This document shows positions 45,342-54,562 of a stretch of DNA of 64,000 bases, one piece after another. Made by a program: the position numbers and the translations under genes. A model generated the notes under the pieces. The model ran no database searches, was not told where the DNA came from, and worked only from the letters and a program-made list of their open reading frames with translations. Source of the DNA: an uncultured Pseudomonas sp. GTDB lineage: Bacteria; Pseudomonadota; Gammaproteobacteria; Pseudomonadales; Pseudomonadaceae. The DNA is taken from NCBI GenBank assembly GCA_943912755.1, contig CALTWF010000003.1, forward strand, positions 62,001-126,000. Reading direction: 5' to 3'. Every line of letters begins with the position of its first letter. Position 1 is the stretch's first letter.

Positions 45342-46454
45342 TTAACCCAGGTTGTCCTGGATGACGCTCAGCACGCGACGGGCCACGTCAGCCGGGGCCA
45401 CGGTATTGATGTTCTTCTCGACGGTGACCTGGACGCTGTCACCCACCTTGCTCAGGCGCACCTGATAACGCTCGGCGCGGGCTTCGATCTCTTCCTTGCT
45501 CGGCTCGCTGCCGAACATGCGGCTGAAGAACCCGGGCTCGCTCTTCGGCTCGGCCTTCTCGGCCAGGTTGATGTAGTAAAGGCCCAGGCTGCGGTTGATG
45601 TCTTCAACACGCCATTCGCCATGCTCCAGGGCACGGCCGACGCTGGACCAGGCGCGATCGAGGTCGGCGCCGAGGTTCAGCACCGGGTTGCCGCTGCCGT
45701 CCTCGCTCAGGCTGACCCGGCTCGGCGCATCGAAATCGCGGGCCGCGAGCAGGGACACCGAACCGCCCTTCTCGGCGCTGCGGGTCATGCTGGCGAGCAT
45801 TTCGTCGACCAGCACGGCATCGACGCCGGTGTTGCTGGAACGGGCCGGGAACTCCTGCTCGGCAGTGCTGCCGGCAGCACGCTCGACGGTCACCACGTAG
45901 ACCTCACTGGTGTTGCGCTGCACGCCCGGCTCGATGCGTACGCGGGCACGGATCTCGCTATCACGGCTGCTGGCTGCACCGCCGAGGCGATCGGCCATCG
46001 ACGCGGAGAGCTCGTCGAAACGCTGCCAGGTGGTGTTGAACTCGCCGGTCTGCGGACGCTCTTCAGCGATACGGAAACCGTTGTCCTCGAAGAACTGCCG
46101 GGCCACCGGCCAGACTTCGGCCGGCGAACGCTGGGCCAGGACCCAACGCGCGGCACCGCTCTTCTGCAGGCTGAAATCGCTGACATCGGCGGTAGCCGCC
46201 AGGGGCAGCGGACGGGGAACCTCGAACTCGCCCTTGACGGTGTCGTCCGCGACGTTGCGCGGGATCGGCAGCAGCGGGTCGAGACGCTTGACGTTGCTCG
46301 CATCGGGCGGCAACTGCATGGGCGGCTTCTGGGTCGCCTCCAGGTAGTCGCTGCCACGGTCACGGAAATACCCGTCCTCGCCCCACAACCAGGCGCAACC
46401 GCTGGTGCTGGAAATGATCAGGGCAAGGGCGGAAAGACCAGCCAATCGCTTCAT
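45342..46454 (-). CDS. bamC: Outer-membrane assembly lipoprotein BamC
   Basis: A 370-residue lipoprotein of the beta-barrel assembly machine (BamABCDE). The signal ends SSTSGC with the lipid-bearing Cys (about residue 20). The unstructured stretch after it (YLEATQKPPMQLPPDA) and two helix-grip domains (ARWVLAQRSPAEVWPVARQFFEDNGF; EWRVEDINRSLGLYYINLAEK) are BamC-like. ATG at 46454 places the lipobox correctly. It is followed 1 base later by the MBL gene. Confidence 0.92.
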   Translation of the reverse strand: MKRLAGLSALALIISSTSGCAWLWGEDGYFRDRGSDYLEATQKPPMQLPPDASNVKRLDPLLPIPRNVADDTVKGEFEVPRPLPLAATADVSDFSLQKSGAARWVLAQRSPAEVWPVARQFFEDNGFRIAEERPQTGEFNTTWQRFDELSASMADRLGGAASSRDSEIRARVRIEPGVQRNTSEVYVVTVERAAGSTAEQEFPARSSNTGVDAVLVDEMLASMTRSAEKGGSVSLLAARDFDAPSRVSLSEDGSGNPVLNLGADLDRAWSSVGRALEHGEWRVEDINRSLGLYYINLAEKAEPKSEPGFFSRMFGSEPSKEEIEARAERYQVRLSKVGDSVQVTVEKNINTVAPADVARRVLSVIQDNLG

Positions 46455-46471
46455 GCGGAGTACGTCCTCAA

Positions 46472-47350
46472 TTAAACCAGTACGCCGCACTGGCGCATGG
46501 CCTGGCGCAGCGTGTCATGACAGGATGGGCTCAGCCAGGTCAGCGGCAGGCGAATGCCGTTATCCATCAGACCCATTTCATTCAGGGCCCACTTCACCGG
46601 AATCGGGTTGGCCTCGATGAACAGGTTCTTGTGCAGCGGCATGAGTTTTTCGTTGATGGCCCGGGCGGTTTCGGCATCGCCACGCAGGGCGGCCTCGCAC
46701 AGGTCGGCCATTTCGCGCGGGGCGACGTTGGCGGTGACGGAGATGTTGCCCTTGCCGCCCAGCAGGATCAGCTCGACCGCCGTCGGATCGTCGCCGGAGA
46801 GGACGATGAAGTCCTTGCTCACGCCGTCGAGGATGGCCTTGGCACGGGCCAGGTCGCCGGTGGCTTCCTTGATGCCGATGATGTTTGGCACGGTGGACAG
46901 GCGGATCACGGTCTCGGCGAGCATGTCGCAGGAAGTGCGGCCCGGCACGTTGTAGAGGATCTGCGGGATGTCCACGGCTTCGGCGATGTGCTTGAAGTGC
47001 TGGTACAGGCCTTCCTGGGTCGGCTTGTTGTAGTACGGCACGACCAGCAGGCAGGCATCGGCGCCGGCCTTCTTGGCGTTCTGGGTCAGGTGCACGGCTT
47101 CGCTGGTGGAGTTGGCGCCAGTGCCGGCGATGACCGGGATACGGCCCGCGACCTGCTTGACCACGAACTCGATGACCTGGATGTGCTCTTCGACATCGAG
47201 GGTCGCCGACTCGCCGGTGGTGCCGACGGCGACGATGGCATGGGTACCGTTCTGCAGGTGGAAGTCCACGAGTTTGCTGAGGCTGTCCCAGTCCAGACGC
47301 CCTTGTGCATCCATGGGTGTGACCAATGCCACCATACTGCCCGCAATCAT
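46472..47350 (-). CDS. dapA: 4-hydroxy-tetrahydrodipicolinate synthase
   Basis: A 292-residue TIM-barrel enzyme condensing pyruvate and aspartate semialdehyde in lysine/diaminopimelate synthesis. [11 protein letters not shown] holds the substrate-binding loop, [13 protein letters not shown] the catalytic Tyr, and [10 protein letters not shown] the Schiff-base Lys. AGGAG precedes ATG at 47350; the longer open frame is not used. It leads the dapA-bamC operon, divergent from gcvR. Confidence 0.95.
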   Translation of the reverse strand: MIAGSMVALVTPMDAQGRLDWDSLSKLVDFHLQNGTHAIVAVGTTGESATLDVEEHIQVIEFVVKQVAGRIPVIAGTGANSTSEAVHLTQNAKKAGADACLLVVPYYNKPTQEGLYQHFKHIAEAVDIPQILYNVPGRTSCDMLAETVIRLSTVPNIIGIKEATGDLARAKAILDGVSKDFIVLSGDDPTAVELILLGGKGNISVTANVAPREMADLCEAALRGDAETARAINEKLMPLHKNLFIEANPIPVKWALNEMGLMDNGIRLPLTWLSPSCHDTLRQAMRQCGVLV

Positions 47351-47606
47351 GAAGCTGCTCCTGCCGGAAAAAGAGAGCGGTAATGGTACTGGCGCCATCG
47401 GCCTTGCACAAGCGACGCGGGCGCTTGGAGCATTCCCCTTCGCGGCCATTTTCGCTACCCTTCGTCCTTTGATCGGTACACAGCGGCCCGCCGGGCTGCC
47501 AACCGTGCGTTCCGGCAGTGTCCGCCCCTCGATCCAGCGCCCCTGGAGCACGCGAACCCGCCTTCCACCGCGTCAGGTACCGACCGCTCATCGCTTTAGG
47601 AATGCT

Positions 47607-48167
47607 ATGTCCACCCCCACCGTCCGCGAACAATTCCTTGTCGTCAGCGCCCTGGGCCCGAGCCCGATGGAACTGACCAACATCCTCTGCCGCGCCAGCA
47701 ACGACAGCCGCTGCGCGGTGGTGACCTCCCGCCTGACCCGTCACGGCGAATGCAGCGCACTGATCCTGCAGATCAGCGGCAACTGGGATGCCCTGGCACG
47801 CTTCGAAGGCGCCCTGCCGAGCCTGGCCAAGAAGCACGGTTTCATCGTCAACGTGGTGCGCAGCAGCGAGCTGGAAGTGCGCCCGCTGTCGCTGCCGTAC
47901 GTGGCCTACGTCAGCGCCGCCTATCGCCCGGACATCATCAACGAGCTGTGCCAGTTCTTCATCGACCACCGCGTCGAGCTGGAGAACCTGACCTGCGACA
48001 CCTACCAGGCACCGCAGACCGGCGGCACCATGCTCAACGCCACCTTTACCGTCACGCTGCCTGCCGGCACCCAGATCAGCTGGTTGCGCGACCAGTTCCT
48101 GGACTTCGCCGATGCGCTCAACCTGGATGCCCTGATCGAACCATGGCGTCCACAGAACCCGATGTAA
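47607..48167 (+). CDS. gcvR: Glycine cleavage system transcriptional repressor GcvR
   Basis: A 186-residue protein of two ACT domains (about residues 8-80 and 95-175), opening EQFLVVSALGPSPMELTNILCRASNDSRCAV. GcvR-like ACT proteins sense glycine and antagonise GcvA to repress the glycine cleavage genes in E. coli. Here the partner is not in the window. The start with AGGA is at 47607. The 256-base gap to dapA shows only promoter-like DNA. bcp follows after 12 bases. Confidence 0.88.
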   Translation: MSTPTVREQFLVVSALGPSPMELTNILCRASNDSRCAVVTSRLTRHGECSALILQISGNWDALARFEGALPSLAKKHGFIVNVVRSSELEVRPLSLPYVAYVSAAYRPDIINELCQFFIDHRVELENLTCDTYQAPQTGGTMLNATFTVTLPAGTQISWLRDQFLDFADALNLDALIEPWRPQNPM

Positions 48168-48179
48168 GGAGCGCCCACC

Positions 48180-48653
48180 ATGGCCGTCGAACTCGATAAA
48201 CCCGTTGCCGACTTCCAGGCCCAGGCCACCAGCGGCCAGCAGGCCAGCCTCGCCGACCTCAAGGGTCGCCAGGTCGTGCTGTATTTCTATCCGAAGGACA
48301 GCACCCCGGGCTGCACCACCGAAGGTGGCGATTTCCGCGACCAGTATGCGGCCTTCCAGGCTGCCGGCACCGAGGTGTTCGGTGTGTCCCGCGATGGCCT
48401 CAAGTCCCACGAGAACTTCAAGGCCAAGCAGGGCTTCCCTTTCGAGCTGATCAGCGACAAGGACGAAGCCCTCTGCCAGCTGTTCGACGTGATCAAGCTG
48501 AAGAAGCTGTACGGCAAGGAATACCTTGGCGTCGACCGCAGCACCTTCCTGATCGACAAGGACGGCGTGCTGCGCAAGGAATGGCGCGGGGTGAAAGTGC
48601 CAGGCCATGTGGACGCAGTGCTGGCCGCAGCCGAAGAGCTGAACAAGGCGTAA
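48180..48653 (+). CDS. bcp: Thioredoxin-dependent thiol peroxidase Bcp
   Basis: A 157-residue AhpC/PrxQ-type peroxiredoxin that reduces hydrogen and lipid peroxides. The peroxidatic Cys45 is in KDSTPGCTTEG with the conserved Pro and Thr. The second Cys found at position 50 in E. coli Bcp is Gly here, and the only other Cys is near residue 99, so the resolving step may be different or 1-Cys. It is co-transcribed with gcvR and closed by a terminator. Confidence 0.93.
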   Translation: MAVELDKPVADFQAQATSGQQASLADLKGRQVVLYFYPKDSTPGCTTEGGDFRDQYAAFQAAGTEVFGVSRDGLKSHENFKAKQGFPFELISDKDEALCQLFDVIKLKKLYGKEYLGVDRSTFLIDKDGVLRKEWRGVKVPGHVDAVLAAAEELNKA

Positions 48654-48659
48654 ACAGAA

Positions 48660-48687
48660 ACGGGGCATGATCGACATGCCCCGTTTT
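48660..48687. terminator. Terminator between bcp and perM-like gene
   Basis: ACGGGGCATG / CATGCCCCGTTTT is a perfect 10-bp stem with a T-run, between two convergent genes. It fits bcp best; the opposite direction is poor. Confidence 0.88.
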
Positions 48688-48691
48688 CACT

Positions 48692-49762
48692 TCACAGCAG
48701 CGGCGCCACCGCCGGCTCCCGCCTCGGCCAGGCATCCAGCACCGCCTTGAACAGCGTCGCCAGCGGAATGGCGAAGAAGATCCCCCAGAAGCCCCACAAC
48801 CCGCCGAACAGCAGCACCGCACAGATGATCGCCACCGGGTGCAGGCTGACCGCCTCCGAGAACAGCAGCGGCACCAGCACGTTGCCATCCAGCGCCTGGA
48901 TGATCGCGTACACCGCCATCAGGTAGATGAACTGGTCGCCCCAGCCCCACTGGAACAGCGCGATCAGGGTCACCGGCACCGTCACCACCACCGCACCCAC
49001 GTAGGGCACTACCACCGACAGCCCGACCAGCAGCGCCAGCAGGGCCGCGTAGTTCAGGCCCAGGGCAACGAAGGCGATATAGGTGGCCACGCCGCAGATC
49101 AGGATCTCGATGCCCTTGCCGCGAATGTAGTTGGCGATCTGCCGGTTCATTTCCTCGGCGACCCGGGTCATCAGCGCGCGCTCCTGCGGCAGATAGCCGC
49201 TGACCCAGCGGGCGATGGTCTCGCGGTCCTTGAGGAAGAAGAACACCAGGATCGGCACCAGCACCAGGTAGATCATCACGTTGACCAGCAGCGGCAGGCT
49301 GGACAGGGAGAAGGTCAGTGCCCATTGGCCGAACTTGCCGATCTCGCCACGCATCGCCTCGATCGCCTGCAGCACCTGGTCATCGGACACCAGGTGCGGG
49401 TAGCGCTCCGGCAACAGCAACAATAATGACTGCCATTTGCCGAGCATCCCCGGCAGCTCGTTGAACAGGGTGATCAACTGGTGCCAGAGCAACGGCACCA
49501 GCACCAGCAGGAACACCCCCAGCGCCCCCATGAACAGGGTGAAGACCAGTCCGACCGCGACCTTGCTCGGTACCCGGAAACGCTCCAGGGCATTGACCAG
49601 GCCCTGCATCAGGAACGCCAGGACCATCCCTGCCAGCACTGGCGCGAGCATCCCGCCCAGGGTGAGGACCGCGGTGAAACCGAGGAACAGCAGGACCGCC
49701 AGCACCACGGCTTCCTCGTCGGAGAAATAGCGGTGCAGCCAGCCGCGAAGGACTTTGAACAT
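48692..49762 (-). CDS. AI-2E family transporter (PerM-like)
   Basis: A 356-residue inner-membrane protein with about eight helices in the AI-2E/TqsA/PerM family. VLGGMLAPVLAGMVLAFLMQGL and PILVFFFLKDRETIARWVSGYLPQ (the conserved loop), and VVPYVGAVVVTVPVTLIALFQWGWG are typical. Substrates include AI-2 for TqsA, but this subgroup is uncharacterised. The start has weak ribosome site support. It precedes tusA's gene on the other side in the same direction, 25 bases apart. Confidence 0.88.
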   Translation of the reverse strand: MFKVLRGWLHRYFSDEEAVVLAVLLFLGFTAVLTLGGMLAPVLAGMVLAFLMQGLVNALERFRVPSKVAVGLVFTLFMGALGVFLLVLVPLLWHQLITLFNELPGMLGKWQSLLLLLPERYPHLVSDDQVLQAIEAMRGEIGKFGQWALTFSLSSLPLLVNVMIYLVLVPILVFFFLKDRETIARWVSGYLPQERALMTRVAEEMNRQIANYIRGKGIEILICGVATYIAFVALGLNYAALLALLVGLSVVVPYVGAVVVTVPVTLIALFQWGWGDQFIYLMAVYAIIQALDGNVLVPLLFSEAVSLHPVAIICAVLLFGGLWGFWGIFFAIPLATLFKAVLDAWPRREPAVAPLL

Positions 49763-49787
49763 CAGGGGTACCCGGAAAGGAAAGAGC

Positions 49788-50027
49788 TCAGGCCTTTTTC
49801 AGCCAGTAGGTGTAGATCCCGCCTTCGGCGGTTTCATGAAGCAGCGTATGACCGGCAAGTTTGGCGAAAGTGCGGAAGTCGCGCTGCGAGCCGCCATCGG
49901 TGGCAATGACCTTGAGCACCGCGCCGGAGGCCAGGCGGTTCAGCTCCATCTTGGCCTTGAGCAGCGGCAGCGGGCAGTTCAGGCCGCTGGCGTCGAGTTC
50001 GGCATCGGGGTTGGGGATAGCGGTCAT
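49788..50027 (-). CDS. tusA: Sulfurtransferase TusA family protein
   Basis: A 79-residue sulfur-carrier protein with the persulfide Cys in LDASGLNCPLPLLKAKMEL (the CPxP motif, about residue 18). TusA passes sulfur towards tRNA 2-thiouridine and cofactors. Paralogues (YeeD, SirA) share the motif, so the exact role is likely but not certain. TGGAG precedes ATG at 50027. It is divergent from bepA and followed by the perM-like gene. Confidence 0.85.
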   Translation of the reverse strand: MTAIPNPDAELDASGLNCPLPLLKAKMELNRLASGAVLKVIATDGGSQRDFRTFAKLAGHTLLHETAEGGIYTYWLKKA

Positions 50028-50163
50028 TGCAGCACTCCAGACAAAGCGGACGGCCGGATCGGAACAGGCCGGGCGAGCCGGCAAGCCTCGCAGAATTGCG
50101 CCACTGGTCGCAACCGTGCCAGGCGGCTACAGTAAGGCTTTTTTGTCGACCAGAGCTCCGTGC

Positions 50164-51597
50164 ATGAATTTTCTGCGCCCTACCCTGCTGACACTGGCCT
50201 GCCTGCTGGCGCTTCCGAGCCATGCCGACGACCTGCCGTCACTCGGCGATGCCAGCTCGGCCATCGTTTCACCGCAACAGGAACACCAGCTCGGCCGCGC
50301 CTGGCTGAGCCTGCTGCGGGGCAACGTCAGCCAGTTGTCCGACCCACAGCTCAAGGATTACGTCGAAACCAGCGTCTACAAGCTTGCCGAAACCAGCCAG
50401 CTGCAGGACCGCCGCCTGGAATTCATCCTGATCAACAGCCCCGAACTCAACGCCTTTGCCGCGCCCGGCGGGATAGTCGGGGTCAACGGCGGGTTGTTCC
50501 TCAATGCCCAGACCGAAGGCGAGTACGCCTCGGTGCTGGCCCACGAACTGGCGCACTTGTCGCAGCGCCACTTCGCCCGCGGCGTCGAAGCCCAGCAACG
50601 CATGCAACTGCCGATGATGGCCGCACTGCTGGCCGGGATCGTGGTCGCCGCCTCCGGTGCCGGTGACGCCGGTATCGCCGCCATCGCCGGGACCCAGGCC
50701 GCGGCCATCCAGGAGCAGCGGCGCTTCTCCCGGCAGAACGAACAGGAAGCCGACCGCATCGGCATCCTCAACCTGGAAAAGGCCGGCTACGACCCGCGCA
50801 ACATGCCGACCATGTTCGAGCGCCTGATGCGCCAGTACCGCTTCGACGCCAAGCCGCCGGAATTCCTGCTGACCCACCCGGTCACCGAGAACCGTATCGC
50901 CGATACCCGCAACCGTGCGGAGCAGGCGCCGGCCGGCGGTATCGAGGACAGCGCGCGCTATCAACTGATGCGCGCCCGGGTGCAGCTGTTCTACGAGGGC
51001 ACGCCGGGCCTGGCGGCCAAGCGTTTCCGCGCCCAGCTGGACGAAAACCCGAAGCTGGACGCAGCGCGCTACGGGCTGGCCCTGGCGCAGATCAAGGGCG
51101 GCCAGCTCAACGAGGCCCGGGAGAATCTCAAGCCCTTGCTGGCCAAGGCGCCCAACGACATCACCTACAACCTGACCCAGATCGACCTGGACATCACCAA
51201 CAACCGCCTGGCCGATGCCCAGCAACGGGTCGACCGCATGCGCCAGCTCTATCCGGGCAACTATCCGTTGAAACAGGTGGCCGCCGACCTGCTGCTCAAG
51301 CAGAACAAGCCGGCCGAGGCGGAGAAAGCCCTGGAGGCCCTGGTCAAGGACCGTGGCGACGACCCGGACGTCTGGTACGACCTGGCCGAAGCCCGCGGAC
51401 TGTCCGGCAACACCATCGGCCTGCACCAGGCCCGCGCCGAATTCTTCGCCCTCACCGGTGATTTCGACCAGGCCATACAGCAGCTGGATTACGCCAAGCG
51501 GCGGGCCGGCACCAACTTCCAGCTGGCCTCGCGGATCGATGCGCGACAGCGGGACATGCTGGAACAGCAGCGGATGGTCAAGGACATGATGCGCTGA
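50164..51597 (+). CDS. bepA: Periplasmic M48 metallopeptidase/chaperone BepA
   Basis: A 477-residue periplasmic protein with signal peptide to about residue 21 (PSHA). The M48 zinc motif is VLAHELAHLSQRH (HELAH at 127-131) with the third ligand in QNEQEADRIGI. The C-terminal half is TPR-like (KRFRAQLDENPKLDAARYGLALAQ). BepA aids or degrades LptD and other outer-membrane proteins. The length is close to the E. coli protein. The ribosome site is weak. Confidence 0.9.
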   Translation: MNFLRPTLLTLACLLALPSHADDLPSLGDASSAIVSPQQEHQLGRAWLSLLRGNVSQLSDPQLKDYVETSVYKLAETSQLQDRRLEFILINSPELNAFAAPGGIVGVNGGLFLNAQTEGEYASVLAHELAHLSQRHFARGVEAQQRMQLPMMAALLAGIVVAASGAGDAGIAAIAGTQAAAIQEQRRFSRQNEQEADRIGILNLEKAGYDPRNMPTMFERLMRQYRFDAKPPEFLLTHPVTENRIADTRNRAEQAPAGGIEDSARYQLMRARVQLFYEGTPGLAAKRFRAQLDENPKLDAARYGLALAQIKGGQLNEARENLKPLLAKAPNDITYNLTQIDLDITNNRLADAQQRVDRMRQLYPGNYPLKQVAADLLLKQNKPAEAEKALEALVKDRGDDPDVWYDLAEARGLSGNTIGLHQARAEFFALTGDFDQAIQQLDYAKRRAGTNFQLASRIDARQRDMLEQQRMVKDMMR

Positions 51598-51636
51598 AAC
51601 GAAGAAGGGGCCGTCTAGCGGCCCCTTCTTCGTTTC
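51596..51636. terminator. Perfect 18-bp terminator hairpin between bepA and nadA
   Basis: GAAACGAAGAAGGGGCCG / CGGCCCCTTCTTCGTTTC begins inside the bepA stop codon and ends at the nadA stop, with a 5-base loop. It has A/T-rich flanks on both sides, suiting bidirectional termination. Confidence 0.88.
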
Positions 51637-52693
51637 AAGCGTTACCCGATAATTTCAAGCGCGCTGCCGCGGTGAAATCCAGCATGCGCTGCAACGGCCG
51701 GATCGCCTGCGGCACCAGGGCCGGCTCGACGAAGATCTCGTTGCTCCCTTCACGCAGGCACTGCAGGGTGCGCTCCAGGGTATTCATCGCCATCCACGGG
51801 CAGTGCGCGCAACTGCGGCAAGTGGCGCCATTGCCGGCGGTCGGCGCCTCGATGAACTCCTTGTCCGGGCACAGCTGCTGCATCTTGTAGAAGATGCCGC
51901 GGTCGGTGGCGACCACGAAACGCTTGTTCGGCATGCGCTGCGCCGCGGCGATCAGCTGGCTGGTTGAGCCCACCGCGTCGGCCAGCTCGATCACCGCCTC
52001 GGGCGACTCCGGGTGCACCAGGATCGCGGCGTCCGGGTACAGCGCCTTGATATCGGCCAGTTGCCGGGACTTGAACTCTTCGTGAACGATGCAGGCACCG
52101 TCCCACATCAACATGTCGGCACCGGTCTGCTTCTGGATGTAGCGGCCCAGGTGCTGGTCCGGGCCCCAGATAAAGGTTTCGCCGTTGTCCATCAGGCTTT
52201 CGACGATCTCCAGTGCGCAACTGGAAGTCACCACCCAGTCGGCACGGGCTTTGACCGCCGCCGAAGTGTTGGCGTAGACCACCACGGTGCGCTCGGGGTG
52301 CAGGTCGCAGAACGCCGAGAATTCATCCACCGGGCAGCCCAGGTCGAGGGAGCAGGTGGCATCCAGGGTCGGCATCAGCACGCGTTTTTCCGGGGTGAGG
52401 ATCTTCGCGGTCTCGCCCATGAAACGCACGCCTGCCACCAGCACCGTCCCGGCCGGGTGGTTCTTGCCGAACCGGGCCATTTCCAGGGAGTCGGCCACGC
52501 AGCCACCGGTTTCCTCGGCCAGGGCCTGGATCACCGGGTCGCAATAATAGTGGGCGACCAGTACCGCATCCTGCGCCTTCAGCTCGGCGGCGATGGCGGC
52601 GCGGTAGTCGGCCTCTTGTTCGGGAGTGAGGGGCTTGGGCTGCTTGGCGTCCAGGTGGGCCTGGACCAGAAGGCGTTCGGAAATCTGCGTCAT
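51635..52693 (-). CDS. nadA: Quinolinate synthase A
   Basis: A 352-residue [4Fe-4S] enzyme that makes quinolinate from iminoaspartate and DHAP in NAD synthesis. Conserved blocks are [40 protein letters not shown] and the cluster ligand region [21 protein letters not shown] at 52693 is the family start; the ORF is open much further up. It is a single-gene unit with a terminator shared with bepA. Confidence 0.95.
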   Translation of the reverse strand: MTQISERLLVQAHLDAKQPKPLTPEQEADYRAAIAAELKAQDAVLVAHYYCDPVIQALAEETGGCVADSLEMARFGKNHPAGTVLVAGVRFMGETAKILTPEKRVLMPTLDATCSLDLGCPVDEFSAFCDLHPERTVVVYANTSAAVKARADWVVTSSCALEIVESLMDNGETFIWGPDQHLGRYIQKQTGADMLMWDGACIVHEEFKSRQLADIKALYPDAAILVHPESPEAVIELADAVGSTSQLIAAAQRMPNKRFVVATDRGIFYKMQQLCPDKEFIEAPTAGNGATCRSCAHCPWMAMNTLERTLQCLREGSNEIFVEPALVPQAIRPLQRMLDFTAAARLKLSGNA

Positions 52694-52914
52694 GTTCGCA
52701 AGACCTGCAGGCGCTGATGCGCGTAAGTCGAGAGTGTCATCGGGCACGGACAAATCGGGTAGCAGCTCGACCCTTGCACGGGCGGCAAAAGTCCGCTGCG
52801 ACCTCGGTTTTATGAGTGGCCGAAGGCTACAGACAATCGAATGAATTCTAAAGGCTTTTTTGCCCATCCAGGCGGGCGGGCGACGCTCGACACGCCGCCC
52901 GTCAGCCCTTGCGC

Positions 52915-54378
52915 TTACTGCGCCGTGCCGCTGAAACCGGCGGTACGCTGCTGCACCAGCGCGGCGAACTGATCGACGCTCATCTTCTGACCGTTGAAGT
53001 CCACCTGGCCATCGGCATAGCCGAGTTGCACGAGGATGTCGTCGCCCTTGATCGTCGCCATCTGACTTTGCGCGGCGATCATCCCGACCATCTCGCCGGA
53101 AGCCGAGGCCTGGCGCACCTGCTCGGCATCCAGGCCTTCGAGCCTGGCGCGCAGCGCGGCCAGGTCACCGATCATCGGCTTGGAGATCTTCAGGTTGGTC
53201 TGCAACGCCTTCACCGACTGGGCGAAAGCCTGTTCCAGGGGAATGCCTTCGAGCCCCTTGCCGGACAGATCGAGGTCGAGATCGAAGCGGCTTTCGCCAT
53301 TGGCGGTGGTCAGCGCCAGCTCCTTGAGGGTGATCCGCGGGCCACCCGCCAGCAACTGGCGCAGCGGCGCCTGCAACTGCGGATCGTCGAGCATCTGCGC
53401 ACCGCTGTCCGGGGCCGCGCCCAGCGCCGCGCTTTGCAACTGCACCAGGTTCTGCTCGTACCATTTCACCAGGCTACCCACCGCCTGCGGATCCAGCCGT
53501 TCGACACTCCAGGCGAACCGCGTGCTGCCGATCGGATTGCCGGAGAAACTGATATCCGCCAGGTTGACCGCCTGCTTCAGGGACAGCCCGGTGTCCTCGA
53601 TGCTGTACACGTCCCGTTGCTCGAACTTGCCAAAGTGCAGCGACTGGTTGGCAGCGAACGACAGGTTGCTTTCCGCGATGTCCAGATTCATCGAACCGAC
53701 GAAGTAGTCGTAGCTGCTCATGGTCAGGTCGCTGGACAGCGCGATGCCCTTGAGCGTGACGCTCACCGGTGCTTCACCGCCGGTCATCAGTGCTACCCGG
53801 CCCAGTTCGCCATCCAGGCGCAGGCCGCCACCTTCCAGCGCCGAATCCATGCGCAGAGTCAGGCCGGAAAACGACAGGGAGAACTCGTCTTCGCCACTGG
53901 CTTCGAAAGGTGCCAGTTGCAGCTCGTTGTGGATCGCGCCGTCATAGCCGACGCTCATGCTGCCTTGCAGCGGTGCCTGACCGCCGGTCACGTCGAACCA
54001 GGGCGCGCTGTCATCGTTCTTTTCCAGCACATAGTTGCTGGCCGCCATCACCGGCGCCAATTGCAGGCGCTTGACCCGCGACCACGGGAACGGCCCGTGC
54101 TCCAGGTGATCCTTGAAGTCCAGCTGGACATGTTCGCCCTCGGCACCGTCGAGGGTCAGGCGGTAGCGCGCCTCGCTGCTGAACAGCCCGGTTTCCAGGG
54201 AGAGCAGCTCGACCTTGCCGCTGCCGCTGCCGCTCAGGGCCGCCGCCAGTTGCCGGTTGGATTGCGCCAGCGAGGTTTCGAGCACCTCGGGCAACTGCTT
54301 GCCGGTGTACCAGGCGATCGAGGTGCAGGCGGCGCCGACCACGACTAGCCCGCCAATGACTACCAGTGCTTTCTTCAT
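52915..54378 (-). CDS. YdgA family protein (DUF945)
   Basis: A 487-residue protein with an N-terminal signal-anchor ([22 protein letters not shown], residues 5-26), then long beta-rich DUF945 sequence: [36 protein letters not shown] and [26 protein letters not shown]945/YdgA-like proteins are envelope proteins of unknown role. ATG at 54378 is preceded by GGAA. The 221 bases between its stop and nadA contain no gene. Confidence 0.85.
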   Translation of the reverse strand: MKKALVVIGGLVVVGAACTSIAWYTGKQLPEVLETSLAQSNRQLAAALSGSGSGKVELLSLETGLFSSEARYRLTLDGAEGEHVQLDFKDHLEHGPFPWSRVKRLQLAPVMAASNYVLEKNDDSAPWFDVTGGQAPLQGSMSVGYDGAIHNELQLAPFEASGEDEFSLSFSGLTLRMDSALEGGGLRLDGELGRVALMTGGEAPVSVTLKGIALSSDLTMSSYDYFVGSMNLDIAESNLSFAANQSLHFGKFEQRDVYSIEDTGLSLKQAVNLADISFSGNPIGSTRFAWSVERLDPQAVGSLVKWYEQNLVQLQSAALGAAPDSGAQMLDDPQLQAPLRQLLAGGPRITLKELALTTANGESRFDLDLDLSGKGLEGIPLEQAFAQSVKALQTNLKISKPMIGDLAALRARLEGLDAEQVRQASASGEMVGMIAAQSQMATIKGDDILVQLGYADGQVDFNGQKMSVDQFAALVQQRTAGFSGTAQ

Positions 54379-54562
54379 GAAGTGTTCCAGTTGCGTTCCC
54401 TGAATGAATAAACGACCGCCGAAGGCTTGCCCCGGGCCGGGCTGCGAGATTACCACCGCCCCGTCGGGCGCTCATACAACTGTCATCGGACGCTGCCATG
54501 TTCTGCGCACTGCTCCGCCCTGAGGGCGGAAGGAACGGCAACCAGCTGAAAGGGAGCACCTT

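Noticed and set aside
46578..48677. A 699-codon minus-strand frame over dapA, gcvR and bcp
   Set aside because: It is out of frame with dapA and antisense to gcvR and bcp, all of which are certain genes.
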